The notes: a model not told the origin generated them from the sequence alone. A stretch of DNA of 64,000 nucleotides from Mesorhizobium sp. J428 (GCF_024699925.1 NZ_JAJOMX010000001.1:4502001-4566000), one strand, 5' to 3'; positions 48,043-58,438 are shown, numbered from the stretch's first letter. Program-made: numbers and translations.

Positions 48043-49335
48043 ATGTCACATATCGTCGTTCTCGGCGCCGGGCTGGGCGGAACCATAATGGCATATGAGA
48101 TGCGGGAGAAGCTGCGTCCCGGCGACAGCCTCTCGGTGATCAATCTCGGCGCGACCTATTCCTTCGTTCCGTCAAACCCCTGGGTCGCGGTCGGCTGGCG
48201 CGACCGGGAGGACATTTCGGTCGATCTTACGAAGGTGTTTGCCCGGCGCGGCATCGCGCTTCGCCCCGAAGGGGCCCGCAAGGTCCATCCGAAGGAGAAC
48301 CGCGTCGAGCTGAATGACGGATCGTTCGTCGACTACGATTACCTGATCATCGCCACGGGTCCGGAACTCGCCTTCGACGAGGTGCCCGGCCTCGGTCCGG
48401 CGGGATTCACCCAGTCGGTCTGCCACATAGATCATGCGCTCGCGGCGAAGCCGAAATTCGACCAGCTGCTGAAGAAGCCCGGACCGATCGTGGTCGGCGC
48501 GGTCCAGGGCGCGTCCTGCTACGGTCCCGCCTACGAATTCGCCTTCATTCTCGACACCGCCCTGCGCCGGGCGAAGATGCGTGACCAGGTGCCAATGACC
48601 TTCGTCACGCCCGAGCCCTATGTCGGCCATCTCGGCCTCGATGGGGTCGGCGACACCAAGTCGCTGCTGGAAAGCGCCATGCGCGAGCGGCATATCAAGT
48701 GGATCACCAACGCCAGGGTGACGTCGGTCGACGAAGGGCTGATGCATGTCGAGGAGGTGAACGAGGACGCCACGGTCAAGGCCAAGCACGATCTGCCCTT
48801 CGCCTATTCGATGATGCTGCCCGCCTTCCGCGGCGTCTCCGCGGTCGCCGGCGTCGAGGGGCTGGTCAATCCGCGTGGCTTCGTCACGATCGACAAGCAC
48901 CAGCGCAATGCCGCCTATCCGAATGTCTTTTCGATCGGCGTCTGCGTCGCCATCCCGCCGGTCGGAAAGACGCCGCTGCCGGTGGGCGTGCCGAAGACCG
49001 GTTTCATGATCGAGTCGATGGTCACCGCCACTGCGGAAAACATCTCTTCTCTTCTGCGCGGTGAGGAGCCGAAAGCGGTCGCCACGTGGAACGCGGTCTG
49101 TCTGGCCGACTTCGGCGACGAGGGCATCGCCTTCGTCGCGCAGCCGCAGATCCCGCCTCGCAACGTCAACTGGTCTTCGCAGGGCAAGTGGGTCCATGCC
49201 GCGAAGGTGGGCTTCGAGAAGTATTTCCTGCACAAGGTGAGGCAGGGCAAGAGCGAGACGTTCTACGAGGGCCTGGCGCTCGACATGCTCGGCATCAAGA
49301 AGCTCAAGGCCATCCATATCGAGCCGGCCGAGTAA
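48043..49335 (+). CDS. sqr: Sulfide:quinone oxidoreductase
   Basis: FAD-dependent membrane-associated enzyme that oxidises sulfide and passes electrons to quinone. The 430-residue protein starts MSHIVVLGAGLGGTIMAYEM with the Rossmann GXGXXG. It has cysteines at 127 (QSVCHIDHAL), 159 (GAVQGASCYGP) and 353 (NAVCLADFG), the three catalytic cysteines of characterised SQRs. PVGVPKTGFMIESM is the quinone-site region. ATG 48043 is chosen since the frame upstream has no similarity. Control by the adjacent persulfide sensor is likely. Confidence 0.93.
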   Translation: MSHIVVLGAGLGGTIMAYEMREKLRPGDSLSVINLGATYSFVPSNPWVAVGWRDREDISVDLTKVFARRGIALRPEGARKVHPKENRVELNDGSFVDYDYLIIATGPELAFDEVPGLGPAGFTQSVCHIDHALAAKPKFDQLLKKPGPIVVGAVQGASCYGPAYEFAFILDTALRRAKMRDQVPMTFVTPEPYVGHLGLDGVGDTKSLLESAMRERHIKWITNARVTSVDEGLMHVEEVNEDATVKAKHDLPFAYSMMLPAFRGVSAVAGVEGLVNPRGFVTIDKHQRNAAYPNVFSIGVCVAIPPVGKTPLPVGVPKTGFMIESMVTATAENISSLLRGEEPKAVATWNAVCLADFGDEGIAFVAQPQIPPRNVNWSSQGKWVHAAKVGFEKYFLHKVRQGKSETFYEGLALDMLGIKKLKAIHIEPAE

Positions 49336-49502
49336 GCCGGTCTTCGCAGGTTGGTGCGGCACCTGGCGGCGCGGCGTTGCGGCCGCGCTGTGATTCCGCC
49401 GGTTTGTATTTCCGTCGTTTGCACTATTTGACAGTTGCGACGAGGCGGTGCCGGGTCGACACTGCAGCAAACCGGTGGTCCGGGTGCCAAGGGGTGACGA
49501 CG

Positions 49503-50204
49503 ATGGAAACCCGTCCGATATTCGCGACCGACACGACGGCGCGCTTCCTGATCATCGACGACCATCCGCTGTTTCGCGAGGCGCTGCACAGCGCGGTGAG
49601 CATGGCCTATCCCAAGGTGGAGACGATCGAGGCGACGACGGTCGCCGAGGCGCTCGATACGCTGAAGAGCGGCGAGCCGTTCGACCTGGCGTTGCTCGAT
49701 CTCAATATTCCGGGCGTGCAGGGGTTCGACGGACTGCTGCAGATCAGAACCAGCCATCCGCGCCTGCCGGTCGTCATCGTCTCCGGTCACGAGGACAGCC
49801 GCATCATCTCGCAGGCGCTGTCCTACGGCGCGGCGGGCTTCATCCCCAAATCCAGCCGCAAGGCGGATCTTGCCTCGGCGATCCGCGACGTGATGGAGGG
49901 CGCAGTCTATGTGCCGCAGTCCTATCAGCCGCAGCCGGGTGCGGCGCGCGACGAGGACCGGTCCGACCTGATCCGCCGGCTGGCGACGCTGACGCCGCAG
50001 CAGATGCGGGTTCTCAACATGCTGCGTCAGGGCCTGCTCAACAAGCAAATCGCCTACGAGCTGCAGGTCGGCGAAACGACGGTCAAGGCGCATGTCTCGG
50101 AGATCCTGCGCAAGCTGCACGTCTACAGCCGCACGCAGGCGGTGATCGAAGTGTCGCGCCTCGACCAGGCGGAGCTGTTCCGCGACGCGGACACCTGTAT
50201 CTGA
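49503..50204 (+). CDS. NarL/LuxR-family response regulator
   Basis: The 233-residue protein has a receiver domain (FLIIDDHPLFREAL, phospho-acceptor Asp66 in LALLDLNIPG, Lys in GFIPKSSRKADL) and a LuxR-type HTH (LTPQQMRVLNMLRQGLLNKQ, IAYELQVGETTVKAHVSEIL). It is convergent with the hybrid kinase gene, with three bases between stop codons, and probably forms a two-component pair with it. Confidence 0.95.
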   Translation: METRPIFATDTTARFLIIDDHPLFREALHSAVSMAYPKVETIEATTVAEALDTLKSGEPFDLALLDLNIPGVQGFDGLLQIRTSHPRLPVVIVSGHEDSRIISQALSYGAAGFIPKSSRKADLASAIRDVMEGAVYVPQSYQPQPGAARDEDRSDLIRRLATLTPQQMRVLNMLRQGLLNKQIAYELQVGETTVKAHVSEILRKLHVYSRTQAVIEVSRLDQAELFRDADTCI

Positions 50205-50207
50205 GAC

Positions 50208-51551
50208 CTACGCCAGAAGGTGCGCCATCAGCGCGCGCAATTCCGCCGGCTTGACCGGCTTGTGCATCAGCTCGATGCCGGAGCGGCGCGCTTCCGAGGC
50301 CAGCATGCCCGACGGGTCGGCGGTGACGAGGAGTGCCGGGATCGAGCGCGCGGCCTTGATCCGCAGGTGGCGGATGGTCTGCGAGCCGAGGTCGCCGTGG
50401 TCGAGGTGCTGGTCGGCGATGATGAGGTCGGGCCGCCATCCGTCGTCGAGGCAGCCGAGCGCGCCGTTGCGGTTGGACGCCACCTTCACCTCGCAGCTCC
50501 AGCGCGACAGCAGCGCAGCCATCGCTTCGCGCACCGACTGGTCGTTCTCGACCACAAGCACCCTTGTGCCGTAGAGCCCGTAGCCGCGGGGAGGGGCGGG
50601 CGGTGCGTCAGCGCGGCCGTTGCGGTAGGGCATCGTCGAGACCGGGGCGAGGATGTGGAAGACGGTTCCCCTGCCGAGCCGCGAGGTGAACGAGATTTCA
50701 TGCGAAAGCGCGTTCACCAGCCTGCGCACGATCGACAGGCCGAGGCCGAGGCCGGCGCCCATGCCGGCGCGGTCACCCTCGAGCGCGTTCGCCCCGCGGT
50801 GGAACTCCTCGTAGACGGCCTCGTGCTGGTCAGGCGGAATGCCGGTGCCGGTGTCGACCACGTTCACCAGCACGCGGTTGCCGCGCCGTCTCGCGCCGAC
50901 GAGCACGCCGCCTTCCTCGGTGTAGCGCAGCGCGTTGGAGATGACGTTTTGCAGGATGCGGCGGAACATCGACCTGTCGGTGCGGATGACGGCGTCGGTC
51001 GGGCGGAAGCGCAGGTCGAGGCCGCGCTTGGCCGCAACGGGACTGAAGTCCGATTCGAGCGACTGGAACAGCGGCTGCAAGGCCACGTCGCCGATCTCGG
51101 CACGCACCACGCCGGCGTCGAGCTTCGATATGTCGAGGAGGGTGCGAAGGAGATCGTCCATCGTCTCCAGCGCCCGCTCGACCTGCGCCACCAACTCCTT
51201 GCCCTCGGTGGTGGTCTGCAGCTCCGACAGCGCGGAGACCGACAGGTGGGCGGCGTTGAGCGGCTGGAGCACGTCGTGGCTGGCGGCGGCGAGGAAGCGC
51301 GTCTTGGAGAAGTTGGCGCGCTCGGCGTTCTCCTTTGCTGCGACGAGGTCGATGTTGGACTGCTCCAGCCTGCGCAGCGCGCCGCGCAGCTCCTCCGTGT
51401 GCTGGCGCACGCGGCCTTCGAGGTTGATCGCGGTCTGGAACAGCGAGAAGGCATTGCCCTGCTGGTCCATCGAGCGTTCGACGCGGCTGATCAGCGCCTG
51501 GTTGATGCGCCTGAGCCGCTCGACGTCGTCGATTCCGGAAATGCTCATCAC
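50208..51551 (-). CDS. Hybrid histidine kinase without membrane segments
   Basis: The 447-residue cytoplasmic protein starts with a coiled-coil (about residues 10-85). The HisKA box has His92 in AAASHDVLQPLNAAHL, followed by HATPase motifs QNVISNALRY and VVDTGTGIP, and a C-terminal receiver (VLVVENDQSVREAMAALLSR, Asp in DLIIADQHLDHG). No sensor domain is visible, so it may take its signal from the co-transcribed FIST protein, whose stop overlaps its start by four bases. Confidence 0.95.
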   Translation of the reverse strand: MMSISGIDDVERLRRINQALISRVERSMDQQGNAFSLFQTAINLEGRVRQHTEELRGALRRLEQSNIDLVAAKENAERANFSKTRFLAAASHDVLQPLNAAHLSVSALSELQTTTEGKELVAQVERALETMDDLLRTLLDISKLDAGVVRAEIGDVALQPLFQSLESDFSPVAAKRGLDLRFRPTDAVIRTDRSMFRRILQNVISNALRYTEEGGVLVGARRRGNRVLVNVVDTGTGIPPDQHEAVYEEFHRGANALEGDRAGMGAGLGLGLSIVRRLVNALSHEISFTSRLGRGTVFHILAPVSTMPYRNGRADAPPAPPRGYGLYGTRVLVVENDQSVREAMAALLSRWSCEVKVASNRNGALGCLDDGWRPDLIIADQHLDHGDLGSQTIRHLRIKAARSIPALLVTADPSGMLASEARRSGIELMHKPVKPAELRALMAHLLA

Positions 51552-52855
51552 TCGGCCGCGAGCCTGTGTCCGAAGGCGATGCCGGTGAAAGTCTGGTTGA
51601 GATGCATCGAGCGGTACTGCTCGCCATAGGTGCCGAAGCCGATGACGTTGTTGGTGCGGTAGAGCTCCGACATCTCGCGGAAGACCTGACGGTTGCGGGC
51701 ATCGAGGCGGCGAAGCGCGCAGTCGAAGCCGAGCACCATGTCGATGCCGCCGAGGCGCTCGCCGACGTGCCGCAGCGCCTCGCGCGTCGATTCGACCATG
51801 CCCGTGGGCTGGGCGATGGTCAGCACGATGCCGTCGTCGATCGCGCAGAAGAAGGTGAGGGACCCGTCGGCATTCACCTTCTGGATCGAACGGCAGTAAT
51901 ATTCGCCGCCGACGCGCACCACGACCGGATGTGACGCGAAGCTCATCGGCGACAGCGAGCCGGCGTCGATGCCGATGGCCGCGGCGAACTCGTCGGCCGC
52001 GCCAGCCGCGTTGAACTCCTTGACGATCCGCCTGTCGGGGTCGGATGCGGTCACCACCAGCTTTTCGCCGGTGGGCACGAAGTTCTCCGACTTGAAGACG
52101 TGGAAGGGCAGGTCCGTGGCCACCAGTGCCACGATCGCGCAGTCATGCGCAACGACCCCATTCAGGATCAGCGTCGTGGTCTCGAACTTCATGTCGTCGC
52201 CGGCCGAGCCGCCGATCAGCGGGATGTTGTCCAGTCCCCAGTGCAGCGCCGAGGTGACGGCCTCCTCGGCGAACGACATGCCGTCGATGAAGCAGAGCGC
52301 GAAGGCGTCGAGGCGCCGGGCGAATTCCTCGCGCTCGCGCCGCACGCGCTTCAGCATCTCGACCTGGACGGTAATGTCGCTCATGCCCGCAGTTGCGAGG
52401 TCGCGGACCATGATGGCCTCGACGCTGAAGGAGGCGGCCGGCAGTAGGATCGCCACCGCCTGGCCCTCTTCCAGGCCTTCCGGTGTGATCTCGCCCGCGG
52501 TCGAACAGGCCGCATAGGACAGCCACGGCGCGTGGCGCCTCAGCGCCGCGGCGAGCTGGTCCGGATCGATCAGGGCCTGGGAGAAGAAGATCAGCGCGAA
52601 GGCGGCACCCATCGCGTGGGCCTCGCCGCCAATATCGCGCGCAAACAGGTCGACCTCAGGGGAGTCGGTCGACAACGCGACGACTCCGCAGCCGTAATGT
52701 GTTCTCGACAGAGCCAGCGGCGTTCCTCCCGAAGAAGCCTTGTTCGCTCGAATGTCGTGTCCGTTGCCGGATCGGCAGCCATCATATTCGACACAATCGG
52801 CGGGCTTGGCAATGGCGCGATTGCCGGGCTCTGACCGAAAGTACAATATACGCAT
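51548..52855 (-). CDS. FIST-domain sensory protein
   Basis: The FIST_N region (about residues 65-260) includes YAACSTAGEITPEGLEEGQA and NIPLIGGSAGDDMKFETTTL. The FIST_C region (about 270-430) ends VIGFGTYGEQYRSMHLNQTF and TGIAFGHRL. FIST proteins are proposed to bind small ligands such as amino acids and feed signal transduction. The start is uncertain: I give the ATG at 52855 (435 residues), but similarity starts only about 60 residues later and the frame is open to 52978. The gene is divergent from the coxS-like gene and four-base-coupled to the kinase. Confidence 0.88.
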   Translation of the reverse strand: MRILYFRSEPGNRAIAKPADCVEYDGCRSGNGHDIRANKASSGGTPLALSRTHYGCGVVALSTDSPEVDLFARDIGGEAHAMGAAFALIFFSQALIDPDQLAAALRRHAPWLSYAACSTAGEITPEGLEEGQAVAILLPAASFSVEAIMVRDLATAGMSDITVQVEMLKRVRREREEFARRLDAFALCFIDGMSFAEEAVTSALHWGLDNIPLIGGSAGDDMKFETTTLILNGVVAHDCAIVALVATDLPFHVFKSENFVPTGEKLVVTASDPDRRIVKEFNAAGAADEFAAAIGIDAGSLSPMSFASHPVVVRVGGEYYCRSIQKVNADGSLTFFCAIDDGIVLTIAQPTGMVESTREALRHVGERLGGIDMVLGFDCALRRLDARNRQVFREMSELYRTNNVIGFGTYGEQYRSMHLNQTFTGIAFGHRLAAE

Positions 52856-52976
52856 ACCGGGTCGGATAGCATTGTCGCCCATGTGATTTGGAAGGCGCAG
52901 AACGGGCTTCGACCGTCGCTCTCCAATCCGGCCGGCACGGGGAGGTTTCGTGGCGGCTCGTCCAAAGGGAGGTTTC

Positions 52977-53471
52977 ATGTCTGACGTTTCGCTGGTCGTG
53001 AACGGCCGAAAAGTGTCTGGCAGCGTCGAGGATCGTACGCTGCTCGTTCATTTCCTGCGCGAGCATCTGGGGCTCACGGGCACCCATGTCGGCTGCGACA
53101 CGTCGCAGTGCGGCGCCTGCGTCGTCCATGTCGACGGCAAGGCGGTGAAGTCGTGCACGATGCTTGCGGCGCAGGCGTCCGGGTCCGAGGTGGTCACGAT
53201 CGAGGGTCTTGCCAACGGCGCCGAGCTGCATCCGGTGCAGGCGGCGTTCAAGGAGCATCACGGCCTGCAATGCGGCTTCTGCACGCCCGGCATGATCATG
53301 GCGGCGACCGATATGATCCGCCGCCACCCGGAGGGCCTCGACGAGGCCACCGTGCGCGCCGAGCTCGAGGGCAATATCTGCCGCTGCACGGGATACCACA
53401 ACATCGTCAAGGCGGTGCTCGCAGCATCGAAGACGATGTCGAAGGGCAAGGGCAAGGCGAAGGCCGCTTAG
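52977..53471 (+). CDS. Molybdenum hydroxylase [2Fe-2S] small subunit (CoxS-like)
   Basis: Electron-transfer subunit with two [2Fe-2S] clusters. The plant-type cluster cysteines are 40, 45, 48 and 60 ([23 protein letters not shown]), and the second set is CGFCTPG and CRCTGYH. The ATG at 52977 follows AAAGGGAGGTTTC, better than the upstream start at 52950. The product is 164 residues with a Lys-rich tail ([10 protein letters not shown]). It is first in an S-L-M gene order. Confidence 0.95.
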   Translation: MSDVSLVVNGRKVSGSVEDRTLLVHFLREHLGLTGTHVGCDTSQCGACVVHVDGKAVKSCTMLAAQASGSEVVTIEGLANGAELHPVQAAFKEHHGLQCGFCTPGMIMAATDMIRRHPEGLDEATVRAELEGNICRCTGYHNIVKAVLAASKTMSKGKGKAKAA

Positions 53472-53473
53472 GT

Positions 53474-53565
53474 TGATGGTGAAGAGCGAATGGTGACTGG
53501 TCGACTGCCCCGAGGCCTCGACCGCGCCATTCACGATTTTCCATTCACCATTCACCGACTGAGGG
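53474..53565. repeat. Palindromic repeat element between CoxS and CoxL genes
   Basis: GATGGTGAAGAGCGAATGGTGA on the left side is mirrored by CCATTCAC, CCATTCACCATTCACC on the right, around a centre containing a GAGGCCTCGA palindrome. It is the same design as 13421-13520 and 15073-15129 but with GGTGAAT-type units. It lies inside an operon, so it will be in the mRNA. Confidence 0.7.
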
Positions 53566-53574
53566 AGGATTCTG

Positions 53575-55929
53575 ATGGGTATCGAAGGCATCGGCGCACG
53601 CGTTGCGCGTAAGGAAGACCGCCGGTTCATCACCGGCGCGGGCCGCTATGTCGACGACATGGTGGTGCCCGGCATGAAGCACGCCGCATTCGTGCGCAGC
53701 CCGCATGCACATGCCGAGATCAAGAAGATCGACGTCAGGAAGGCCAAGGCGATGCCGGGCGTGATCGACGTGCTGGTCGGCAGGGAACTGAAGGCCGACG
53801 GCATCGGCAACCTGATCTGCGGCTGGATGGTCCATTCGAAGGACGGTACGCCGATGAAGATGGGCGCCTGGTCGCCGCTGGCGGTGGACCGCGTGCGCTA
53901 CGTCGGCGACGCGGTCGCGATCGTCGTGGCCGACACCAAGGGCCAGGCCCGCGACGCGGCCGAGGCGGTCGAAGTGACCTACAAGGAACTGAAGTCGGTG
54001 ACGGCGGCAGTCGACGCGCTGAAGAAGGGCGCGCCGCAGCTTCACCCCGAGGCCGACGGTAACCTGATCTACGATTGGGAGATCGGCGACGCGAAGGCGA
54101 CGGACGAGGCCCTGTCCAAGGCGGCGCATATCACCAGGATGCACATCGTTAACAACCGGCTCGTGCCGAACGCGATGGAGCCGCGCGCCGCTCTCGGCCA
54201 CTATGACCGCGCCGAGGACCACTATACCTGCTGGACGACCTCGCAGAACCCGCATGTCGCGCGGCTGGTGATGAGCGCGTTCTACAATGTCGCTCCCGAG
54301 AACAAGCTGCGGGTCATCGCGCCGGATGTCGGCGGCGGGTTCGGCTCGAAGATCTTCATCTACCCGGAGGAGATCGTCTGCCTGTGGGCGTCGAAGAAGA
54401 CCAACGTTCCAGTCAAATGGGTGGCGGACCGCACCGAGAGCTTCCTGACCGACGCACACGGCCGCGACCACGTGTCCGAAGTGCAGATGGCCTTCGACAA
54501 GGACAACCGGATGATCGGCCTCAAGGTCGACACCATCGCCAATTTCGGCGCCTACATGTCCCTGTTCTCGTCGTCGGTGCCGACTTACCTCTACGCCACG
54601 CTGCTGTCTGGGCAGTACAACATCCCGGCCATCCATGCGAACGTCCGCGCCGTGTATACGAACACCGCGCCGGTCGACGCCTATCGCGGGGCAGGGCGGC
54701 CCGAGGCGACCTATCTGCTCGAGCGCACGGTGGAGACCGCGGCGCGCGAACTGGGCGTCTCGCCGGCCGAGCTGCGCCGCAAGAACTTCATCACCTCGTT
54801 CCCGCACCAGACGCCGGTGATCATGTGCTACGACGCGGGCGACTACGCAGCCTCGCTCGAGGCGGCGATGAAGGCGGCCGACTATGCCGGCTTCGAAAAG
54901 CGCCGCGCAGAGGCCGCGAAGAAGGGCAAGCTGCGCGGCATCGGCATGTCGAACTATATCGAGGCCTGCGGCATCGCGCCGTCGGCCGCGGTGGGCTCGC
55001 TCGGCGCAGGCGTGGGCCTGTGGGAATCGGCCGAGGTGCGCGTCAACGCCGTCGGCACCGTCGAAATCCTGACCGGCTCGCACAGCCACGGACAGGGCCA
55101 CGAGACGACCTTCGCCCAGCTCGTGTCCGACCGCTTCGGCCTGCCGATCGAGCAGGTCTCGGTGGTGCACGGCGACACCGACAAGGTGCAGATGGGTATG
55201 GGCACTTACGGCTCACGCTCCGGCGCGGTCGGCATGTCGGCCATCGTCAAGGCGCTCGACAAGGTCGAGAAGAAGGCGAAGAAGATCGCCGCCCACCTGA
55301 TGGAGGCCGACGAGGGCGACATCGTCATCGAGAACGGTGTCGCCAAGGTGGCCGGCACCGACAAGAACGTGCCGTGGTTCCAGGTGGCGCTCGCCGCCTA
55401 CACCGCGCACAACCTGCCGGGCGGCATGGAGCCGGGCCTGAAGGAGGGCGCGTTCTACGACCCGTCCAACTTCACCTTCCCCGCGGGCTGCTACATCTGC
55501 GAGGTCGAGATCGACCCCGAGACGGGCGTGACTGACATCGTCCAGTTCGTCGCGGCCGACGATTTCGGCAACATCATCAACCCGATGATCGTCGAGGGCC
55601 AGGTTCACGGCGGCATTGCGCAGGGCGTCGGCCAGGCGCTGCTGGAAGGTGCCTATTACGACGGTGCCTCGGGCCAGCTCGTCACGGCGAGCTACATGGA
55701 CTACACCATGCCGCGCGCCGACGACCTGCCGTCCTTCCAGGTGTCGACCTCGAACACGCCGTGCCCGGGCAATCCGCTCGGCATCAAGGGCTGCGGCGAG
55801 GCCGGCGCGATCGGCTCGCCGCCGGCGGTGATCAACGCGATCACCGATGCGATCGGCACCAACGACCTGACCATGCCGGCGACGCCCCAGAAAGTGTGGG
55901 CGGCGATCCGCGCGGCCAAGAAGCACTGA
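53575..55929 (+). CDS. Molybdopterin-binding large subunit, form II CoxL type
   Basis: The 784-residue catalytic subunit belongs to the xanthine-oxidase family. The active-site loop reads AYRGAGR at residues 369-375, which marks form II (form I, true CO dehydrogenase, has AYXCSFR). Cofactor-binding segments include [14 protein letters not shown] and [20 protein letters not shown], and [17 protein letters not shown] is near the C-terminus with the catalytic Glu. Activity on CO is doubtful for form II, and the real substrate is unknown. Confidence 0.93.
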   Translation: MGIEGIGARVARKEDRRFITGAGRYVDDMVVPGMKHAAFVRSPHAHAEIKKIDVRKAKAMPGVIDVLVGRELKADGIGNLICGWMVHSKDGTPMKMGAWSPLAVDRVRYVGDAVAIVVADTKGQARDAAEAVEVTYKELKSVTAAVDALKKGAPQLHPEADGNLIYDWEIGDAKATDEALSKAAHITRMHIVNNRLVPNAMEPRAALGHYDRAEDHYTCWTTSQNPHVARLVMSAFYNVAPENKLRVIAPDVGGGFGSKIFIYPEEIVCLWASKKTNVPVKWVADRTESFLTDAHGRDHVSEVQMAFDKDNRMIGLKVDTIANFGAYMSLFSSSVPTYLYATLLSGQYNIPAIHANVRAVYTNTAPVDAYRGAGRPEATYLLERTVETAARELGVSPAELRRKNFITSFPHQTPVIMCYDAGDYAASLEAAMKAADYAGFEKRRAEAAKKGKLRGIGMSNYIEACGIAPSAAVGSLGAGVGLWESAEVRVNAVGTVEILTGSHSHGQGHETTFAQLVSDRFGLPIEQVSVVHGDTDKVQMGMGTYGSRSGAVGMSAIVKALDKVEKKAKKIAAHLMEADEGDIVIENGVAKVAGTDKNVPWFQVALAAYTAHNLPGGMEPGLKEGAFYDPSNFTFPAGCYICEVEIDPETGVTDIVQFVAADDFGNIINPMIVEGQVHGGIAQGVGQALLEGAYYDGASGQLVTASYMDYTMPRADDLPSFQVSTSNTPCPGNPLGIKGCGEAGAIGSPPAVINAITDAIGTNDLTMPATPQKVWAAIRAAKKH

Positions 55930-55939
55930 GGACACGACC

Positions 55940-56740
55940 ATGTATTCACTCAACTATCACCGCGCCTCCTCCGTCGCCGACGCCGTGAAGCAGCAGAAGA
56001 AGGGCGAGGACGCGAAATACGTCTCGGGCGGCATGACGCTGATCCCGGCAATGAAGTCACGGCTGGCGGCCCCGTCCGACCTCGTCGACCTGACCCACAT
56101 CACCGACATCAAGGGCATCAAGGTGTCGGGCAAGACGGTCACGATCGGTGCGGCCACCACCCATGCCGAGGTGGCGACCGACGCGAAGCTGAAGGCGGTG
56201 TGCCCGGCGCTCAGCTTCCTCGCCAGCCATATCGGCGACCCGCATGTGCGTCACCGCGGCACGATCGGCGGCTCGATCGCCAACAACGACCCGGCTGCCG
56301 ACTATCCGGCCGCGATGCTGGCGCTGGGCGCCACCATCATCACCAACAAGCGCGAGGTGCCGGCTGACAAGTTCTTCACCGGCCTGTTCGAGACCGCGCT
56401 GAAGGACGGCGAGATCGTCACCGGCGTCTCCTTCACCGCGCCTGCCAAGGCGGGCTACGAGAAGTTCCGCAACCCGGCCTCGCGCTATGCGATCGTCGGC
56501 GTGTTCGTGGCCAAGGGCAAGGACGGCGTGCGCGTGGCGGTGACGGGCGCTGGAGACGACGGCGTCTTCCGCGCCAAGGGCATGGAGGCGGCGCTCGCCA
56601 AATCCTTCGATCCCGCCGCGCTTGATGGGCTGGCGATCCCGGCGTCGAGCCTGATGTCGGACATGCATGCGTCGGCCGAATATCGCTCGAGCCTGGTCAC
56701 CGTGATGGCCAAGCGCGCGGTGGCCAAGGCGAACGGGTAG
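55940..56740 (+). CDS. FAD-binding medium subunit (CoxM-like)
   Basis: The 266-residue flavoprotein has the FAD motifs [11 protein letters not shown] (residues 32-42) and [20 protein letters not shown], plus the C-terminal CO_deh_flav_C domain. It ends the S-L-M operon, starts ten bases after the large-subunit stop, and is followed by a strong terminator. Confidence 0.95.
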   Translation: MYSLNYHRASSVADAVKQQKKGEDAKYVSGGMTLIPAMKSRLAAPSDLVDLTHITDIKGIKVSGKTVTIGAATTHAEVATDAKLKAVCPALSFLASHIGDPHVRHRGTIGGSIANNDPAADYPAAMLALGATIITNKREVPADKFFTGLFETALKDGEIVTGVSFTAPAKAGYEKFRNPASRYAIVGVFVAKGKDGVRVAVTGAGDDGVFRAKGMEAALAKSFDPAALDGLAIPASSLMSDMHASAEYRSSLVTVMAKRAVAKANG

Positions 56741-56762
56741 CGGCTTTCCTCCCGCGACGTGC

Positions 56763-56792
56763 AAGGGGGCCGCTCGGCCCCCTTGTGCTTTT
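56763..56792 (+). terminator. Rho-independent terminator after the CoxSLM operon
   Basis: AAGGGGGCC, a GCTC loop and GGCCCCCTT make a nine-pair stem, followed by GTGCTTTTGG. It lies 22 bases after the medium-subunit stop. Confidence 0.85.
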
Positions 56793-57012
56793 GGAAGACA
56801 GAGCTTCCGGAGCCACTGGACCAAGCATATCCTCCGCGCCCCCCTTTCCCAGGCTGGTGTAGCGCCCTATCCTGAACACGACTGGCCGGCTGCGCCCGAC
56901 GACGCGGAGGCTGTTTTTCCTTCCGCGCTCTCGGCATCGGCGCCCGCCGGACCTCGCGACGGAACGGGCGGCCGCGGAGCTTTCCGCGGGCGGTGGAATC
57001 CGGAGCAAGCCC

Positions 57013-58395
57013 TTGGACGCACGAGTGGAGACAGCGCAGGCCGCCGACGGCCTTGAGGCGCCGAGGCGCTACTGGGCCTGGACCGCGGTGCTGCTGACCA
57101 TCACGCTGGCCGTGCTCGACAGCACCATCGCCAACGTCGCGCTGCCGACCATCTCGGCCGACCTGAACACCAGCCCGGCGGTGACGATCTGGATCGTCAA
57201 CGGCTACCAGCTCGCCATCGTCGTATCGCTTCTGCCCTTCGCCTCGCTCGGCGAGATTTACGGCTACCGCCGCGTCCAGTTCGCCGGCGTGGTGGTGTTC
57301 ACGCTCGGCTCGCTCGCCTGCTGCTTCGCCGGCACGCTGGCGGAGCTGACGACCGCGCGGGTGGTGCAGGGCTTCGGCGCGTCCGCCATGATGAGCGTCA
57401 ACGCGGCGCTGCTGCGCTACACCGTGCCGAGCGCGAAGTTCGGATCGGCGATCGGCCTGAACGCCATCGTGGTGGCTGCCGCCGCGACGCTGGGGCCGAC
57501 GCTGGCGGGCTTTGTGCTGACCTTCGCCAGCTGGCCGTGGCTCTTCGCCATCAACGTGCCGCTGGGCATCGCCGGCGCGCTGATCGGCTTCTTCAGCCTG
57601 CCGGACAGCGACCGCACCTCGCGCCCCTTCGACTGGCTGAGCGCGCTGCTGTGCGCCGGGACCATCGCGCTGGCGATCCTGGTAATCGACAGTGTCGGCC
57701 ACGAGCTGCCGCTCGCGCTGGTGGCGGCCGAGGCCGTCGCGCTGGTGGCGCTCGGCATCCTGCTGGTGCGGCGCGAACTCGGCACGACCGACCCTCTCGT
57801 GCCGCTCGACCTGTTGCGGCTGCCGGTGTTCAGCCTGTCGATCGCGACCTCGATCGTTTCCTTCATGGCACAGATGCTCGCCTTCGTGTCGCTGCCGTTC
57901 GTGCTGCAGTCGACCTTCGGCTTCTCGCCGCATGAGGTGGGCCTTCTGATGATGCCCTGGCCGCTGGCGCTCGCCGTGTCGGCGCCGGTGGCCGGCCGGC
58001 TGTCGGACCGCTATTCGCCGGCGATCCTCGGTGGCATTGGGCTCGTGCTGCTCGCGGGCGGGCTCGCGGCTCTTGCACTGCTGCCCGAAAGGCCCGCGGC
58101 ACTGGACATCGCCTGGCGCATGGCGCTGTGCGGCGTCGGCTTCGGCATGTTCCAGTCGCCCAACAACAAGGTGCTGATCGGCGCAGCACCCCGTCGGCGC
58201 TCGGGCGCGGCGAGCGGCATGCTCTCAACCGCGCGGCTCGCCGGGCAGACGGTGGGCGCGGCGTTCGTCGGGCTGATGATGGCGCAGATCGGGATTTCCG
58301 GCGCTACGCTGGCGCTGGCGGTGGCGTCGGGGCTGGCGCTGCTGGCGGCGGTCGTGTCGCTGTCGCGGCTCGGCGCGTTCAAGGCGGCGGGGTGA
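57013..58395 (+). CDS. MFS transporter, DHA2 (EmrB/QacA) drug-efflux type
   Basis: The 460-residue membrane protein has LDSTIANVALPTISADL in helix 1, the signature of the 14-helix DHA2 family, and the loop ARVVQGFGASAMMS (motif C region nearby). It is probably a drug:proton antiporter. The start is a TTG at 57013 with GGAG eight bases upstream. GTG 57025 is an alternative. The gene stands alone. Confidence 0.9.
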   Translation: MDARVETAQAADGLEAPRRYWAWTAVLLTITLAVLDSTIANVALPTISADLNTSPAVTIWIVNGYQLAIVVSLLPFASLGEIYGYRRVQFAGVVVFTLGSLACCFAGTLAELTTARVVQGFGASAMMSVNAALLRYTVPSAKFGSAIGLNAIVVAAAATLGPTLAGFVLTFASWPWLFAINVPLGIAGALIGFFSLPDSDRTSRPFDWLSALLCAGTIALAILVIDSVGHELPLALVAAEAVALVALGILLVRRELGTTDPLVPLDLLRLPVFSLSIATSIVSFMAQMLAFVSLPFVLQSTFGFSPHEVGLLMMPWPLALAVSAPVAGRLSDRYSPAILGGIGLVLLAGGLAALALLPERPAALDIAWRMALCGVGFGMFQSPNNKVLIGAAPRRRSGAASGMLSTARLAGQTVGAAFVGLMMAQIGISGATLALAVASGLALLAAVVSLSRLGAFKAAG

Positions 58396-58419
58396 GCGTC
58401 CGGTTCGCGTCGCGAATTC

Positions 58420-58438
58420 GTCATGCCGGTGGCATGAC
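58420..58438. terminator. Perfect eight-bp hairpin after the MFS gene
   Basis: GTCATGCC and GGCATGAC flank a GGT loop 25 bases after the MFS stop. There is no U-tract, so it may be a weak terminator or a repeat fragment. Confidence 0.45.

Noticed and set aside
47916-48098. Small TTG-start frame upstream of and overlapping sqr
   Set aside because: No good ribosome binding site and no recognisable family. It overlaps the start of a certain gene. Possibly leader sequence only.
53575-55929. True aerobic CO dehydrogenase (form I CoxL)
   Set aside because: The active-site loop is AYRGAGR, not AYXCSFR, so form I activity should not be assigned.
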